A stretch of 51,749 nucleotides of DNA from assembly GCA_036897095.1 (NCBI GenBank), contig JAYMSP010000439.1, forward strand, positions 1 through 51,749. Direction: 5' to 3'. This document shows, one piece after another, positions 12,361 to 25,668 of this stretch (within the stretch, counting starts at the first letter, position 1; each line of letters opens with the position of its first letter). The translations under genes were made by a program, and so were the position numbers. This DNA comes from Plantago elongata (Eukaryota; Streptophyta; Magnoliopsida; Lamiales; Plantaginaceae). The notes beneath the pieces are model-generated. The model did not search any database and was not told the origin of the DNA. It saw only the letters and a program-made list of their open reading frames with translations.

Positions 12361-13177
12361 CATATTAATTATATTTTGAATGTCGAGATGAGTAGCGATA
12401 TTGATTGTTAATGTACTTGCACGAACATCATCCATTTAGCAAGATTGCATTGTGTGCGAGTGTCGTCCTAGTCATTCACACGCAGATGAATTCTGATTTC
12501 CTAGGAATTAGGTAATCAGAAGAACTTTAACCGACAAAATCAATCCTAATAAATCGTTAACTTTTTCGATAGTGTCAGTTATAATCATGCTGCATCTCAA
12601 CCACAATTTAAAATTAAACCGCCAACACACACAACAATCTTTCCCGGTCATCTAATTTGTTCATATGTTTTCATTACCCAAACGATTAGAATGTATAAAG
12701 CTGAAGTAGATGGACTCTCGTGCCACCCTTCCTCTCGTCTTTAAATTCTTTCGAACGTGATAGAGTTTCCCTTTCTACACAAGACCTTCTTCTGAACACC
12801 ATTTACCAACTCAAGCTTTTATTACCCTTTCAGGAGGGGATTTTCACCCAAGTATGGTAGTAGTACACACACCATTGTGAACGTGCTAAGATGACAATTG
12901 TATCCAGCTAGACCAACCTTTTTCTTATTTGGCTCAACAAATCGAGTCACCAATTCCAACACGATCCAATCACCCTCTTCCACGGAACCCTATCCTGCGT
13001 CATCATCACCATTTCACCACTCAAACTACAAATTCATCTTCTTTACAACCCTTTTTACAGCAAACAGAGCACAATCAAAAGCTCTTGTCTTTCAGTACAA
13101 AACAATATTAAATTCACTCTTCTTCTCAGTTTATTACTACCAACCGAGCTAGGTGGTTTGGTTCTGTTACTCTCCAA
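12361..13177. other. Promoter-side DNA of SUN gene A
   Basis: No gene recognised. Pyrimidine-rich and CA-rich stretches increase toward 13000. A TATTTAAAAA string at about 13180 could serve as a weak TATA element for SUN gene A. Confidence 0.35.
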
Positions 13178-14193
13178 TATTTAAAAATCCGGTTGCTGCT
13201 CAATTCAGTTCAAAATTCCTCTTCTTGCTCATCATTTCCTTTTCCATTTCCAACTCAGATCTTCTTCTGATTATTCTTCACGCTTCTATCCATCTGTATG
13301 TCTACCTGGTAAGCACTACTGTATAAAATACTCTTATTTGCCCTTTTTCCATTTCTCTGTCGCTCAATTTTGGTTGTAAATGGTGTAGAACAGGGATGTG
13401 TGGAAACAAGAATTGGTGCACTTTTTGTTGAAAAGTTTGTGACTTTTGAGCTGGGATTAGTTTTTTGTTTTCGTTGCCAGTTGCCTTTTTGAATTGCGTG
13501 CACTGAAACTCTAAATCCCATTTTCAGTTCTTGTTCTTGGTGAAAGTGTAACCGATTGCTTGCTTTGATTAATTCCCATACTACTTTACGTCAGTGCTAA
13601 GATAAATCTTTCTTGTCTATTCTATACTTCAATTAACCCCATGATTGTACAACTGACAATTACTGTTGACTTAATTTGCCATCATTGCATTCTTGATCCC
13701 ATGTAATCAAATGGATTTGCGTCCCTTTAAGGCTATAATAACTAGTTTGGTTGCTGATACTTTACTTGGCAGTTTTCCTAGATGGTCTCACCAAGTATGA
13801 TAAAAAAAAAATTGGGAATTTTATCTCATAGATTCATTCACCTTGGTTGTTTCAATTCATGATCATCTTTCATTCTTTCAAGACTTGGTGAGGGTTTAGA
13901 TAAATGTATCTTCTTCTTGTAGTTGCACAGTCTCTATGTAATGTATTCAAATTCAGTTTTCAGCTTGGAGTTGGCAACTTTTCAGTAATACATTTCGATC
14001 TTTGTGTTTTATTTGTTGATTGGAGTCGACACCTTGTATGGTTGAAATGCTGCTTTTGTTTGTTTTGATGCAAGGCCTGCCCTTTATTCAATTTACTTGA
14101 ATTGCTATTCGGTTAATTAATAAACTGAACCTGTGCCTCCTGCTCTCTCTTCCTGCCAGGTTTGTGATCAGCTGGCGAGTGGATTGATGAACA

Positions 14194-16802
14194 ATGCAGA
14201 AATCACGTAGAGCTCTTCTACAAAGAAGAGCTTTGGATAAGGCTCTTGGTGGACGCCATCTCCTGTATAAAGCGTCTCTTTCGTTAGTTTTTCTTCTATG
14301 GGGTCTTATCTTCCTCCTGAATCTATGGGTAGGCCATGGTGATGGTCACAGAGGTAAGCTTTTCCATCTAATTTTTCATCCAAATGTTATCATTTTTCGA
14401 ACGACTCTTACATCTCTATGTGAGCTTATGGATAGTGTCTGGTTTTTATGCAATGCTTAACATGATTTAAGAATTAGTCGTGTAGACTGCAACTGCATAG
14501 TCTTTGGTCATTTGCTCATACGAGTTTACATTGTTTATAGATCTAGACAAACCTGATGAGTATCAAAAAGATGCCATCAGCTGGGAGGAAGATAAAGTCT
14601 TAGCTGACAGAGCCTCTGTATCCATGTTACCTGTGGCCATACATCCATCAGGCAAATCTGTAGCTCAAGATCCTTCTATCGAGCCGTCATTAGGTGTTGG
14701 TGAAAAAGATCTTGATAGCCAGGGATCACCAGTTATATTGTCAAAACCGAACCAAGGAACTGTTGCTTTTGAGGAACAAGGTGTGGTTAAGGGGATAAAC
14801 TTGCCCATGAACTCGGAAAAAGCAATCTCTAACATTGACAGGTCTTACCATGTTATACCTATTGGTCTTGAGGAATTCAAGAACAAAGCACTAAATTCTA
14901 GAAGTAGATATATAATTGGTCAGACTGGAAGTGTGAAACATAGAGTAGAGCCTGGAGGCGAAGAATACAATTATGCTTCTGCATCCAAAGGAGCAAAGGT
15001 CTTGTCATATAACAAGGAGGCGAAAGGTGCTTCTAACATATTGACCAGAGATAAGGATAAATACCTTCGCAATCCTTGCTCCACCGAGGAGAAGTTTGTG
15101 ATAATAGAGCTTTCAGAAGAAACCCTGGTGGCAACTGTCAAGATAGCGAATTTTGAACATCATTCCTCTAACTTGAAAGACTTTGAGCTCTTAGGAAGTC
15201 ACGTTTATCCTACTGAATCATGGACAAAACTTGGGAATTTTACAGCTGGAAATGTGAAACATGAACAAAGTTTTCCTCTTCCTGAGGCAAAATGGGTGAG
15301 ATATATTAAGCTGAACTTACTAAGTCATTTCGGTTCTGAGTTTTACTGTACTGTGAGTGTTCTGGAAGTGTATGGAGTTGATGCTGTTGAAAAAATGCTA
15401 GAGGATCTTGTTTCAGTTCCTCAAGAAACAACACTAAATCAACAGAAACCTGTGTCCGGTGAGAAGATAGCAACTGGCAGTAATGGCGATGACTTTCTGC
15501 TTGAAGAACTTGATACTGCAGGTGGAACCGAAAGTGATCTGCCCCCTGACCCTGTTGAAGAAAGCCGCAACCAACAAGTAAATAGGATGCCAGGAGACAG
15601 TGTTCTTAAGATTCTAATGCAAAAAGTAAGATCCTTGGATTTGAACTTGGCTGTTTTGGAGCGGTACTTGGAGGAATTCAATTCTAGATATGGTGATATC
15701 TTTAAAGAACTCGATAAAGAAGTGGGAGATCAAGGTGTAATTCTAGAGAAAATCCTCTTAGATATCCAAATTCTGTCGGAAAACGAAAAAAACATGGTAT
15801 GTTTTTTTCACTTGATTTATAGAGCATTCATATGAGGAGTCAAAGTTTGACACTGTAATTATTTGCAGGGTAAGGAGATAGGCGATCTTTTGTCCTGGAA
15901 GTCTCTCTTCACAGCGCAGGTTGACAACATAATGAAAGAAAATGCCTTTCTCAGGTTTGTCCTGAATTCTTGAGTCTTGAATATATTATCAAATTCATTA
16001 TATTATTGACTGCTAAGATTTTCTTGATTCAGAGCCATCAGTTTTTTTATTTATGTTTGTGTGTTGTGATCATATGGACATATATCCCAACTGTTTTTTT
16101 TAGTTTTTCGAGTCTTATGATGTGATGAGGAACAATATATTGGATTTTAATGTTCTAATTCATCTTCAGTAAGATTTTAGTGCCCCGTAAAAGTTTTTGG
16201 TGGATGTGGAAAAAATGGTTTTGCTGTAGTCAGATTACAGTTGTGTTTAAAGCACATTAGACCTTTCTGATGGCGTAATGAAAAAGAGGACAGAAACCTT
16301 ATTTCCTTAAAGTGATTCCCTAGACTAAGGACACATGAAAACTGATAATTATTTCTTATTATCTAAAGAAATGCTTGAGGACCTAATATAGTAGCTGTTT
16401 GAATTCCTTAACAATATATCCCTTATTGCAATGTTTGTTTCAAGATTGTAACTTGAGGTATTCGGTTCTATCCGGTTGAGTTAGTTAATGTGAGTATTTA
16501 TCTACACAAGGTGTTCCTAAGCAACTTTTTCTACTCGTGTTTATGAAAGACTCTTTTCTATGTGCAGATCGGAGGTAGAAAAGGTTAAAAAGAATCAATT
16601 GCATATGGAGAACAAGGGGATTGTAATTTTTCTTGTATCCGTGATTTTTGGATCCTTAGCTCTCACAAGGGCATTCGTAGATATGACGATACCAAATGTT
16701 TATAGAAGTTCTGAACATTCCAGGAAATTTTGTCCAGAGAGCCCTTCCTGGTTTTGGCTATTACTCAGCTGTAGTATTACTGTACTCGTCCTCTCCTTAT
16801 AG
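14194..16802 (+). CDS. Mid-SUN domain protein, copy A (SUN3/4/5 type)
   Basis: Coding exons 14194-14353, 14541-15796, 15869-15954 and 16568-16802; 578 aa. A 5' UTR intron is likely (donor 13309, acceptor ending 14159). Order of parts: basic N-terminus, TM1 (about 27-45), acidic linker, SUN domain in the middle (about 185-335), a coiled-coil-prone segment with SVLKILM (about 404-470), then two C-terminal membrane segments (about 518-537 and 561-578). This is the plant mid-SUN architecture. Those proteins sit in the nuclear envelope and ER and interact with KASH/WIP partners and each other. A paralogue (copy B) lies 27 kb downstream on the same strand with an identical exon plan. Frame intact; no lesion seen. 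Confidence 0.92.
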
Positions 16803-17802
16803 CAACACCTTTCTTGTAATTTTAGATAACTTCTTTCTGTGAACAACACATCATATCTATTTTTTTCTGTTCTTTTCTTTTTACTGTCAATACTAACTCA
16901 AAAATTATGTTGATTGCATGTTCTACTGGCATATCTAATGTTCATTTTCTTCGTTTTAATTGTGAAATGAGTGTGTATTCGAAGAAAGCGTTGCAACAAG
17001 GAACTAAATGAAGGGCCATAAAAGGTCAAGACATATTATTGCATCAACATAGGCATATATGGGATATCAATTGGCATTTTCTGGTGAAATTATCACCCAC
17101 TTGTTGACCAGTAAATATATATCTCCTTTTTGGGCTGCTCTTTTATTTGGCAGTGCTGTAATGTTCCTTTTTTCTGCAAAGTCTCCAAATTCTTTCTTCT
17201 TTTGCCGAAAACATACATACATTATTGTGCTGGAGAATCCAATCCTAGATATATAGATGATATATAGGCATCTGATGCCAGTGTGCCACTGCCACTCGCT
17301 ATCTATGACTGGACTTCGCGTCTGATTGCCAATATACACACACACAATTAACATCTCACTTACGTATATATAATCGTGTGGCCTAACGTGTCTGCCTGGC
17401 CACACATATTTATGTTCAGTTGCTAAACTCAGGGTATATACTTTGCAAGAAACCTTAATGCTTCCAAAATACCAGAAATCGCCATTTCACTGTGATGGAA
17501 CAGCAAGTATGTGAACTGAGTAACTTGGAACAAAATAAAGTGCGGCTCAAACAAAGTTAACTGGCATAAATTCTAGATGATTCCAGACAAGAGACTAGTG
17601 ATTAATTATGTCAGAGAACAGAGTGTGGATATTGGGGTTATACGCGTATAATCTCAATTCTCTGTCAGGTCGGAAGAAATTAAGGAAATTCCAAAAGTAG
17701 AAGGGAACCAATGCTTTTATGCGCCTGTCTGATTGTCCTTATAATCTAAGTCCAGAAACTAATCTGTGCAAGTGTGCATGTACATACAGCATCTTTAGCC
17801 TT
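16803..17802. other. Intergenic between SUN gene A and SPS
   Basis: 3' region of SUN gene A, then about 700 bases of promoter-side DNA for SPS. The short frames at 17059-17405 have no recognisable product. Confidence 0.5.
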
Positions 17803-17812
17803 TATATATAAG
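17803..17812 (+). promoter_or_regulatory. TATA box of sucrose-phosphate synthase
   Basis: TATATATAAG about 240 bases before the SPS ATG. It implies a leader of roughly 215 nt in which I find no upstream ATG. A pyrimidine tract ending in CAG just before 18021 could mark a leader intron, but no donor was assigned. Confidence 0.6.
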
Positions 17813-18053
17813 GTGCCTGCCCTGCCTCTTTTAACAAACCAGTTTCCAACCAAAGGTCTACAGACTGCACCTCCAAATAAACGTGCGATCTCTTCTTCTG
17901 AAAGTAGAAGTAATTGTTTCATATCTACACTACAGAGGAGTCCCTTACCCAGCAACGGCTCATCTGTCTTACGTTGTTCTGTCAAGCTCATCCTTTTTTT
18001 GTTTTCCTTTCTTGAACAGAAGGAGTGGAGCAGCTGGTAGAAAGTATATACAT

Positions 18054-21000
18054 ATGGGAGAAAACGAATGGCTGAATGGGTATTTGGAGGCAATTTTGGA
18101 CGCTGGCTCCGCAAGCAAAAAGAAGAAGATGAGTGCTACAAGAAACTTGAAGATGAGTACTGATGACATGTTGAAACTTGAGAAAATGATAGAGCAGGAA
18201 GAAAAGCAGCTGCTGCTTAATCCTACCAAAAAGTACTTTGTTCAAGGGGTTGTCGATAGCTTCGATGAAACCCACTTATATAGGACTTGGATTAAGGTAC
18301 CTATCTCACTTACTTGAATAATGAATCTAGTTGGCTCTCCGATGTATTGGCCTGATATATAGTAGTAGACTCTAATTAGCTATGAAATTGAATGTATGAA
18401 TTGCCAGGTGACAGCTACAAGAAAATTTCAAGAACGCCCAAACAGGCTTGAGAACATATGCTGGCGCATTTGGCATTTAACCCGAAAAAAGAAGCAGGTG
18501 TGATCATATTCCACAATATCTCCATCTCTAGTAATTACAAGTACTTCAAGAGTTCATGTATGTTACCATGCACACATATATATCTGCGTTAAGATTTGAA
18601 CTAGAAAATTGGTGCAGATAGCTTGGGACAATAGGCAAAAACTAGTCAAGCAGAGACATGAGAGAGAGAAAAGGCGTATTGATGCTGCTGAAGATCTTCC
18701 TGAGCTTTCTGAAGGCGAGAAGGAGAAAGCTGAATCATCTACCGATTTAGCTGCTGCAGATTACATCTCAAGAATAAATTCTGATAATCAGATCTGGTCA
18801 GAAGGTGACTCCAGGAAACTGTACATTGTCCTGATCAGGTAACTTTTTAGATAGTATGGAATCATAATTTGCAGTCCTGCTAGCGAAATTAAAAATTGTA
18901 ACTTTTAAACAAACAGGTTTTTATAAATGAATATACACTTACTATGGTAAAAAAAACTAAATTGATAACTTGATTATTGAATTAGTTCAACTTGTGAAAT
19001 TTTAAATCTTGATTCGCCTTGTGTTGTAGTCTTCATGGGTTGGTTCGTGGAGAAGACATGGAACTTGGACGAGACTCTGACACGGGAGGTCAGGTACTGG
19101 TGATCAGGCTATTATCCTGCCAACGATAAGTAGACATCGATAAACATATTTCCCTGCTGCATTTTAGTGGACTAATACAATCTGCACAAAAGACAAGTAT
19201 GATGTGCATATATTACTTGAGATATTCTAGATTTTAGCTCAAGTGAGGTTCATTCAGATTTCATTGTGGAGAGTTGTCTGTATGAATTAAATAGTGCTAT
19301 AAGACATATATGTTACTTGAATTTTGTATATCAGGTTAAATATGTGGTGGAATTAGCTCGGGCTCTAGCAAACACGGAAGGTGTAAGCCGCGTAGATCTT
19401 CTAACACGACAAATCACATCCCCAGATGTGGACTACACGTATGGTGAGCCTATCGAGATGCTCTCTTGTCCATCTGACGGAGATGGAAGCAGCTCTGGTA
19501 CTGCCTACATTATCCGGATCCCTTGTGGACCTCGCGACAAGTACGTACCTACGTATTGTAAACCAAATAAATCCAGTCTGTTCCATTATCTAACAGAAGT
19601 AGACATATGTCTGCTATTGAAAATTAAGGTATATCCCAAAAGAATCACTGTGGCCTTACATTGAGGAATTCGTTGATGGAGCTCTTGGACACATTGTAAA
19701 CGTAGCTAGGGCTTTAGGAGATCAGCAAGAAGTCGGTAGCTGTGATGGGAAACCATTACCAACATGGCCTTATGTCATTCATGGACACTATGCTGATGCA
19801 GGAGAAGTGGCAGCACGACTATCTGGTGTCCTGAATGTACCGATGGTGTTAACTGGTCACTCCCTGGGAAGGAATAAATTAGAACAGCTACTTAAACAGG
19901 GACGCCTATCTAGAGAGGGTATCGACACCACGTACAATATCATGAGGAGAATTGAAGCAGAAGAGTTGAGTTTGGATTCTGCGGATATGGTGGTCACAAG
20001 CACCAGCCAAGAGATTGAGGAGCAGTGGGGATTGTACGATGGATTTGATGTTCAGGTCGAAAGAAAGCTTCGGATCAGGAGACGCAGAGGAGTAACCTGC
20101 CTTGGAAGATGCATGCCGAAAATGGCGGTAACTCTGCTTTTCAAACTAGCACTAACATTTATCTTTCGTAAAGGAAAGCTATGGCTTCAAAGATTTATCT
20201 CAGAAACAGACATTATTTTAGCAAGAAATGCCAAAATCCAGTGAATTTAATTGGATATGAAGTAGCAACTTTGCTGGACTTTCAAGCTTCAAGTTGACTT
20301 TACAAATCAATCAACATATTATTGTCCTCAGTTACAACTACAAGTATCCATTTCAATGCAAATGTAATCCATAACCGGCATTGATAGAATAGATTGTAAG
20401 CACTGATCATTTGTGTTGTTATAGGTGATACCACCAGGTATAGATTTCAGCAGTGTTACAGCAGCACCAGACTCATTAGATATTGATGGAGATCTTGGAT
20501 CATTTATTGGACCGGACAGGAAACACAAAAGACCTATACCTCCAATTTGGTCTGAGGTTCGATTCTTTATCATTCCTCCTACACAAGTAAATAGAAAATT
20601 CGAAGCTGGCAAGTGAAATCTTATCACACACTTAATGCAGATTATGCGTTTTTTCACAAATCCTCACAAGCCTATGATACTGGCATTATCACGTCCGGAT
20701 CCCAAGAAGAATGTAACTACTTTACTCGAAGCTTTTGGAGAGTGCCAACAACTTCGTGAACTGGCAAATCTGGTAAATTTTCATCTGCAGCTAGTTGTTT
20801 AGATGAATATGGCAACTATTAAGCTGAACATGTACCAATACTACCACATTTGTCCATGCAGACACTAATACTTGGAAACAGGGATGACATTGAGGAAATG
20901 TCCAGCAGTACTTCGTCTGTTCTTACAACAGTACTCAAGCTCATTGATAAGTATGACTTGTACGGTCAGGTTGCTTATCCAAAGCATCATAAGCAGCCAG

Positions 21001-22871
21001 ATGTTCCTGAAATATATCATCTGGCTGGCAAAACAAAAGTGAGCATTGGCATATATATATTTCTCTACAAATCCTTATATCGTTGAAAGTAACATTTTCT
21101 TGGCAAATCTGTTTTGAAGGGAGTTTTCATAAATCCAGCACTTGTGGAGCCATTTGGGCTTACTCTCATAGAGGTATGGCACAGATACTTGATTTGACTG
21201 ATATAAGTAAGAGAAAGATCTTTTTTCTGTAACTTGGTTAGTACTTAGTATACAAGAAAACATCTTGCTGCAGGCAGCAGCTTATGGTTTGCCAATTATC
21301 GCCACAAGAAATGGTGGACCTGTGGACATAGTAAAGGTAATTTTTCTTGCATATAGTCCACTACGTACATATTTCTGAGAAATTAAAAGAAAAAGCTGAA
21401 CCTTTTAAGCAGGCACTGAATAACGGCCTGCTTGTTGATCCGCATGACCACAAAGCGATATCAGATGCACTCCTTAGGCTTGTTGCTGACAAAAACCTCT
21501 GGCACGAATGCCGGAAAAATGGCCTAAAGTATATTCACCGCTTCTCATGGCCAGCACATTGCCGTAACTACCTCTCCCATGTTGAGCAGTTTAGAAAATA
21601 TCACCATCCCAGCAACCATCTCTCTGCCACTCCGCTGGTTAACTCGGAAGAGGATCCCCTCAGTGAATCACTTCGTGGCGTTGAAGACTTTTCTCTTAAA
21701 TTTTCCATTGATGTAGATGTAAAAACCAACGAAGAACTTGCTGATATTCTAATGAAAAGGGCAGCTGATTCATCCAGGAAACCGATCAAGAATAGTTATT
21801 GTCCACCAGGGAGAAAGAAACAGCTGTATGCAATTGCCGTTGACAGCTATGATAGCAATGGAACACTACCTTTAATCATTAATAACATTAAGCAGATTGC
21901 AGACTCAAACTCAAACTCAAGCCAAATAGGTCTTGTCCTGTTGACAAGCTTAAGCCGTGTGGAGAGTGGACATGTTCTAGCAAGTTGCCAGGTAAAAGCA
22001 CAAGACTTTGACGCCTTGGTTTGTAGCAGTGGAAGTGAAATGTACTTTCCATGGAAGAATAATGTTATGACACTTGATGAAGACTATGAAAACCACATTG
22101 ATTACCGTTGGCCAGGTCAGAATGTAAAATCAACATTTATGAGGCTAGCTGAGAATGATGTCTTTGAACTTCTTATAGGTGATTGTAGCTCCCATTGCTA
22201 CTCATATAACGTTAAACCCGAAGCCAAGGTGAGATTTTAACGGTAGTATCTTATATATTGGTTATATATGACAGAATCTAAAACCTACTCAGCAATTTGT
22301 ATTCTGAACATATATTTATCTAGAACATATATGTTCTGTCAGCAGGCTCCGAAAATTGATGAACTGAGACAGAAGCTACGCATGAGAGGCATACGGTGTA
22401 ATATGGTGTATACACATGCTTCATCAAGATTAAATGTGATACCGTTATATGCATCCAGGGCCCAAGCTCTAAGGTTCGTGTTTTGCGTTTTTATGAACTT
22501 TATTACCATAAATCATGAATACACCATCAAACATGATCAGTTAGGTCAACAACCATTTATTAGCACTTATGCTATATGATATATGCATCAGATATTTATC
22601 AGTCATATGGAGTATTGACCTGTCAAAAGTGACTGTATTTTTGGGAACAACTGGGGATACGGACTACCAAGACTTGGTCAGAGGGATTCACAAAAGTGTT
22701 ATTCTCAAATATCCTCCTGTCGATTCATGTGCGAATGAAGATAGTAACTTGCTGGGGGATGATGATGAGTATAGAGTACTCATCGCTCAGAAGAGCAAGA
22801 AGATAGCTTTCTGTGAGGGGCTTGAAGCTAATGACTATCTGAAGTGTTGGGAAATGGGAACAACTAACTAA
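18054..22871 (+). CDS. SPS: Sucrose-phosphate synthase (SPS4F/SPSC-type)
   Basis: Fourteen exons: 18054-18296, 18408-18497, 18618-18838, 19030-19093, 19335-19540, 19629-20127, 20425-20556, 20641-20772, 20862-21038, 21120-21173, 21274-21336, 21413-22228, 22346-22473, 22592-22871; 1034 aa, full family length. SPS makes sucrose-6-phosphate from UDP-glucose and fructose-6-phosphate in the cytosol. Visible: [20 protein letters not shown] (about 187-206) at the start of the glycosyltransferase region, the EPFGLTLIE retaining-transferase motif (E598 and E606), and a C-terminal sucrose-phosphatase-like region from about residue 770. Ser166 sits in [10 protein letters not shown], fitting the hydrophobic-x-R-x-x-S-x-x-x-hydrophobic consensus and the position of spinach Ser158, the light/dark inhibitory phosphosite. 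Every exon junction keeps frame. Assignment to the SPS4F-like clade rests on overall resemblance and the neighbouring RRM and ATL genes. Confidence 0.96.
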
Positions 22872-23333
22872 CTTTGCTGTTTGGAAATATATAGGACGTT
22901 GAGGCTGTTGCATCAATAATTATAAATCGAATGAAAATGGTTGGCGTACTGTACAACCATTGATAGTATACGTTATTGCTCTGAAACGAATAATGTAACT
23001 ATAGATGCGAACAGCTTTTTATACTCATATGATGCATTTAAAAAGCAGAGTTATAAAAACAAGAAGTGTTGATTGATCATAATGAAAGGGATCATTCATA
23101 AATCATAGTACGATTACCAGGATAACTGGATAAGTATGGCAGTAGTTGATCATTAAATCATAAATGGGGATCAAAAGCACCTAAAGATACTCCACGAAGT
23201 ACGCCTTGGCCGCTACAGCTCTACTGGAACCAAAAGGTGGCTGCAATGGTTGTAGTTTTCTCATGCAAAAAGCTTCAACCTCTTTCTTTTGAGGAACACA
23301 TTCTTTTTGTGAATGATGTATGTGGTTTCCATG
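22872..23333. other. SPS 3' region
   Basis: Presumed SPS 3' UTR and short intergenic DNA. No independent gene. A plus-strand frame at 23237-23503 overlaps the J-domain gene antisense and shows no recognisable family. Confidence 0.45.
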
Positions 23334-24105
23334 CTATGATCCTTCAGACCGGTAGCGATAATAATGAGGCTGTTGTCGTATTGGATGGTGGTAGGGGTAT
23401 GAGTGCCAATCATGAGGCTGCTGTTTATTACATCCAAAATCTTGTTCACCATGGAAGTAATGTGTTTGGAGGTGTGAGCAATAGTGTTGCCTCCTCCAAA
23501 TGAGATGATTATTGCTGATGTGAATGTGTACATGGTGGAACACTTCTTCTTGTTCCGGATAACCAAAGATATCGTTGTAAGGCTGATAATCTCTAAAAGT
23601 AAAACTATCATCTTCTTTCTGCTGCCTATGTTTGCTGAGATTGTGATCATGTCCATGTCCATGTCCATGTTCAACTTCTACTTCTCTTTGTTCCTTACAA
23701 TAATTACAAGAATCTTGGTCTTCTTGTTCTTGATCATCATCATCGGAACTATCTTCTTGTTGTTGTTCCTGATCATCATCAGAACTATCTTCATGTTCTC
23801 GTTCTTTATAATAACTAGCATAAGCTTGGTCTTTCTCACGCCTAGTTTCAAAATACTGGCCGTATTGCTGCTGATGAAACATTTGTTGATGAAAAGCCTG
23901 TCTGGCAACAGGGTTGATGAGTACTTGGTAAGAATGTTGAAGCCTCTGAAAATCATCTGAACTGTCATCTGCTCTTTTGTCAGGATGCAATTGCAGCGCC
24001 TTTCGCCTGTAGGCTTTCCGTATCTCCATCTCCGACAGCTTTGCTCCACCTGGCGATTGCTAGCACCGCGTAATGGTCCACTAGTAATGCTCTTTGCTCC
24101 TCCAT
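23334..24105 (-). pseudogene. J-domain (DnaJ) protein gene, frameshifted in the J domain
   Basis: Reading leftward from ATG 24105, one frame encodes the first J-domain helix (DHYAVL, residues 10-15) but runs out of frame and stops. From about 24055 another frame continues with GGAKLSEMEIRKAYRRKALQ, the HPD tripeptide and a conserved third-helix region to the stop at 23334. The frames differ by one base near 24050-24058, inside the helix I-II loop. No GT-AG pair reconciles them, so this is a frameshift (pseudogene or assembly error). The helix II/III pattern recalls DNAJC17-type J domains. After it come Gln-rich, acidic DSSDDD-rich and HGHGHGHDH low-complexity segments; the last 60 residues match nothing I know. 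If translation began at Met 24029 the product would lack helix I. Confidence 0.6.
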
Positions 24106-25567
24106 GACCACTGTAACATATCACCACTACCAAACCAGCCCAAGAGACACAGATTGATTGATTGTTCAATTCAGTTTGTTACGGGAATAATTTATACGCA
24201 TAAGCTAAGATAAAGGAGCATTATGATACTAGAGCTCATCTTTCCATGTTTCTGTTATTTTCTCAAAATCTTCTTCCAAGTTTAATTTCATTTCTATCAG
24301 TGTAACTAACAGAAGATCAGAAAAGATCACATTACAAAATGTTCCTAATCTATTATTATGATTATTATAAAGAAAGGGAAGATTCAGGACCAGCGTTTTA
24401 TTTTTTCTACTTTACCCTCCATTTTATTTTATTTTTATGTTAAATCGAGAACACATTTGTTATATTATGGGCAACCGTATCAATTTAGTTTATGAAAAAG
24501 AAAAGGATGGGAAAGTGCCTACCCAATGTATACCTAGCTACGCCCATGATCATCTTCATTCAATTGCCTATACATAACCTAATTAAACAAAGTTAATTTT
24601 AACAACTTAACACCAACTTCTGGTCAACTTGACATAAGAATATGGACGAATTCAGAAAACACCAAAGACATCTTTGATTCGATCTATTAGATTATTGCAC
24701 AAAATATCAGTACCATGCCATAAGAATCAAGTTTATCTAAGATGTTTTGATTTCTAGATACATCTTGAAATTTTACAAGGATATTGCCGCATATCTCAAA
24801 ACATTTCGGTAATACTTTGAAAATAATATATATTTTTAAGAAATTTAAAAAGTTTAAAATATTTTAATGAACTCAGAATTTTTTATTTTTTTTATATATT
24901 TTCATTCTATTTGGAAATGTTGAAGATTTAAACCCATGCTTATGTGCATGACATAAAATGACAGATACACTGTCTTGGCTTCTCACCAAAATGAAGAGTC
25001 TTGCTCTCGACAATTCAACGTAGATTCGTCGGTTTCGCTCTGGCTCAATCATCTGAACAACAGCCAAAAACATGTCGCTTTGGTTAATCAATGTACGTGA
25101 ATAAAATAGTGGCATTCTTAAATAAAAAGACTATTCATACTTTGTAGCCATTGTAGAATTAATGCTCTTTTATAAAAAATTAAGTAAATTAATTAACAGA
25201 TAATCTAGTTGATTTAACAGAAACATTTACCATATCAGATGAAAAAACTTTATCTGACTCATACAATTGTGCTAAACATATTTCGGTTATGTTTTTTCCA
25301 ATTGAAATTTACTGAACTAAATAGAACAGAACTAAAATATAATAGAAATTATAATTAAGTGAAGTTAAACTGAATTGAATAAATTTTTAGTTTAATTGAG
25401 TCCACCTTTTCAACAATCTTTAATACGGACTGTGTCATAAAACAATTATAATTTTTGTATTTTACGATACGTTTCTGAATAAGATATGTAAGTGCAAAAT
25501 ATCTGTTGCGTGAGCTACCAGTCCTTCTTCTTCTTCTTCTTCTTCCTGGTTTAGATCTCACTCTGTT
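24106..25567. other. Intergenic DNA between the J-domain gene and the ATL gene
   Basis: AT-rich, no gene recognised. 25290-25400 contains ACTGAACTAAA/AATTGAAT-type repetitive sequence that also appears around 37020-37210, suggesting a shared degenerate repeat. A (TTC)n tract lies at 25525. Confidence 0.45.
25525..25545. repeat. (TTC)7 microsatellite
   Basis: Seven TTC units about 20 bases upstream of the ATL gene's TATA box. CT/TTC-rich tracts near core promoters are common in plants and can vary between accessions. Confidence 0.85.
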
Positions 25568-25575
25568 TATATAAA
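25568..25575 (+). promoter_or_regulatory. TATA box of the ATL RING-H2 gene
   Basis: TATATAAA about 100 bases before the ATG at 25669; the most canonical of several AT-rich candidates in this stretch. Confidence 0.45.
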
Positions 25576-25668
25576 TGTATCAGTAACTACAATTGTGGTA
25601 TATCCGTATATACCTATATATATTTATATGCGGCTGCCTTGTGATCAACTGCCTGCTTCTCAATTGTC

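Noticed and set aside
18021..18053. A 5' UTR exon boundary for SPS at CTTGAACAG
   Set aside because: The acceptor looks plausible but no matching donor and leader exon could be placed with confidence.
22569..22600. Alternative SPS exon 14 start at an upstream ATG
   Set aside because: The frame continues upstream by chance; the CAG acceptor at 22591 joins in phase with exon 13 and restores the conserved [10 protein letters not shown] sequence.
23237..23503. Plus-strand frame of 88 codons antisense to the J-domain gene
   Set aside because: It mirrors the His/Gln-rich minus-strand frame; no recognisable family and no promoter evidence.
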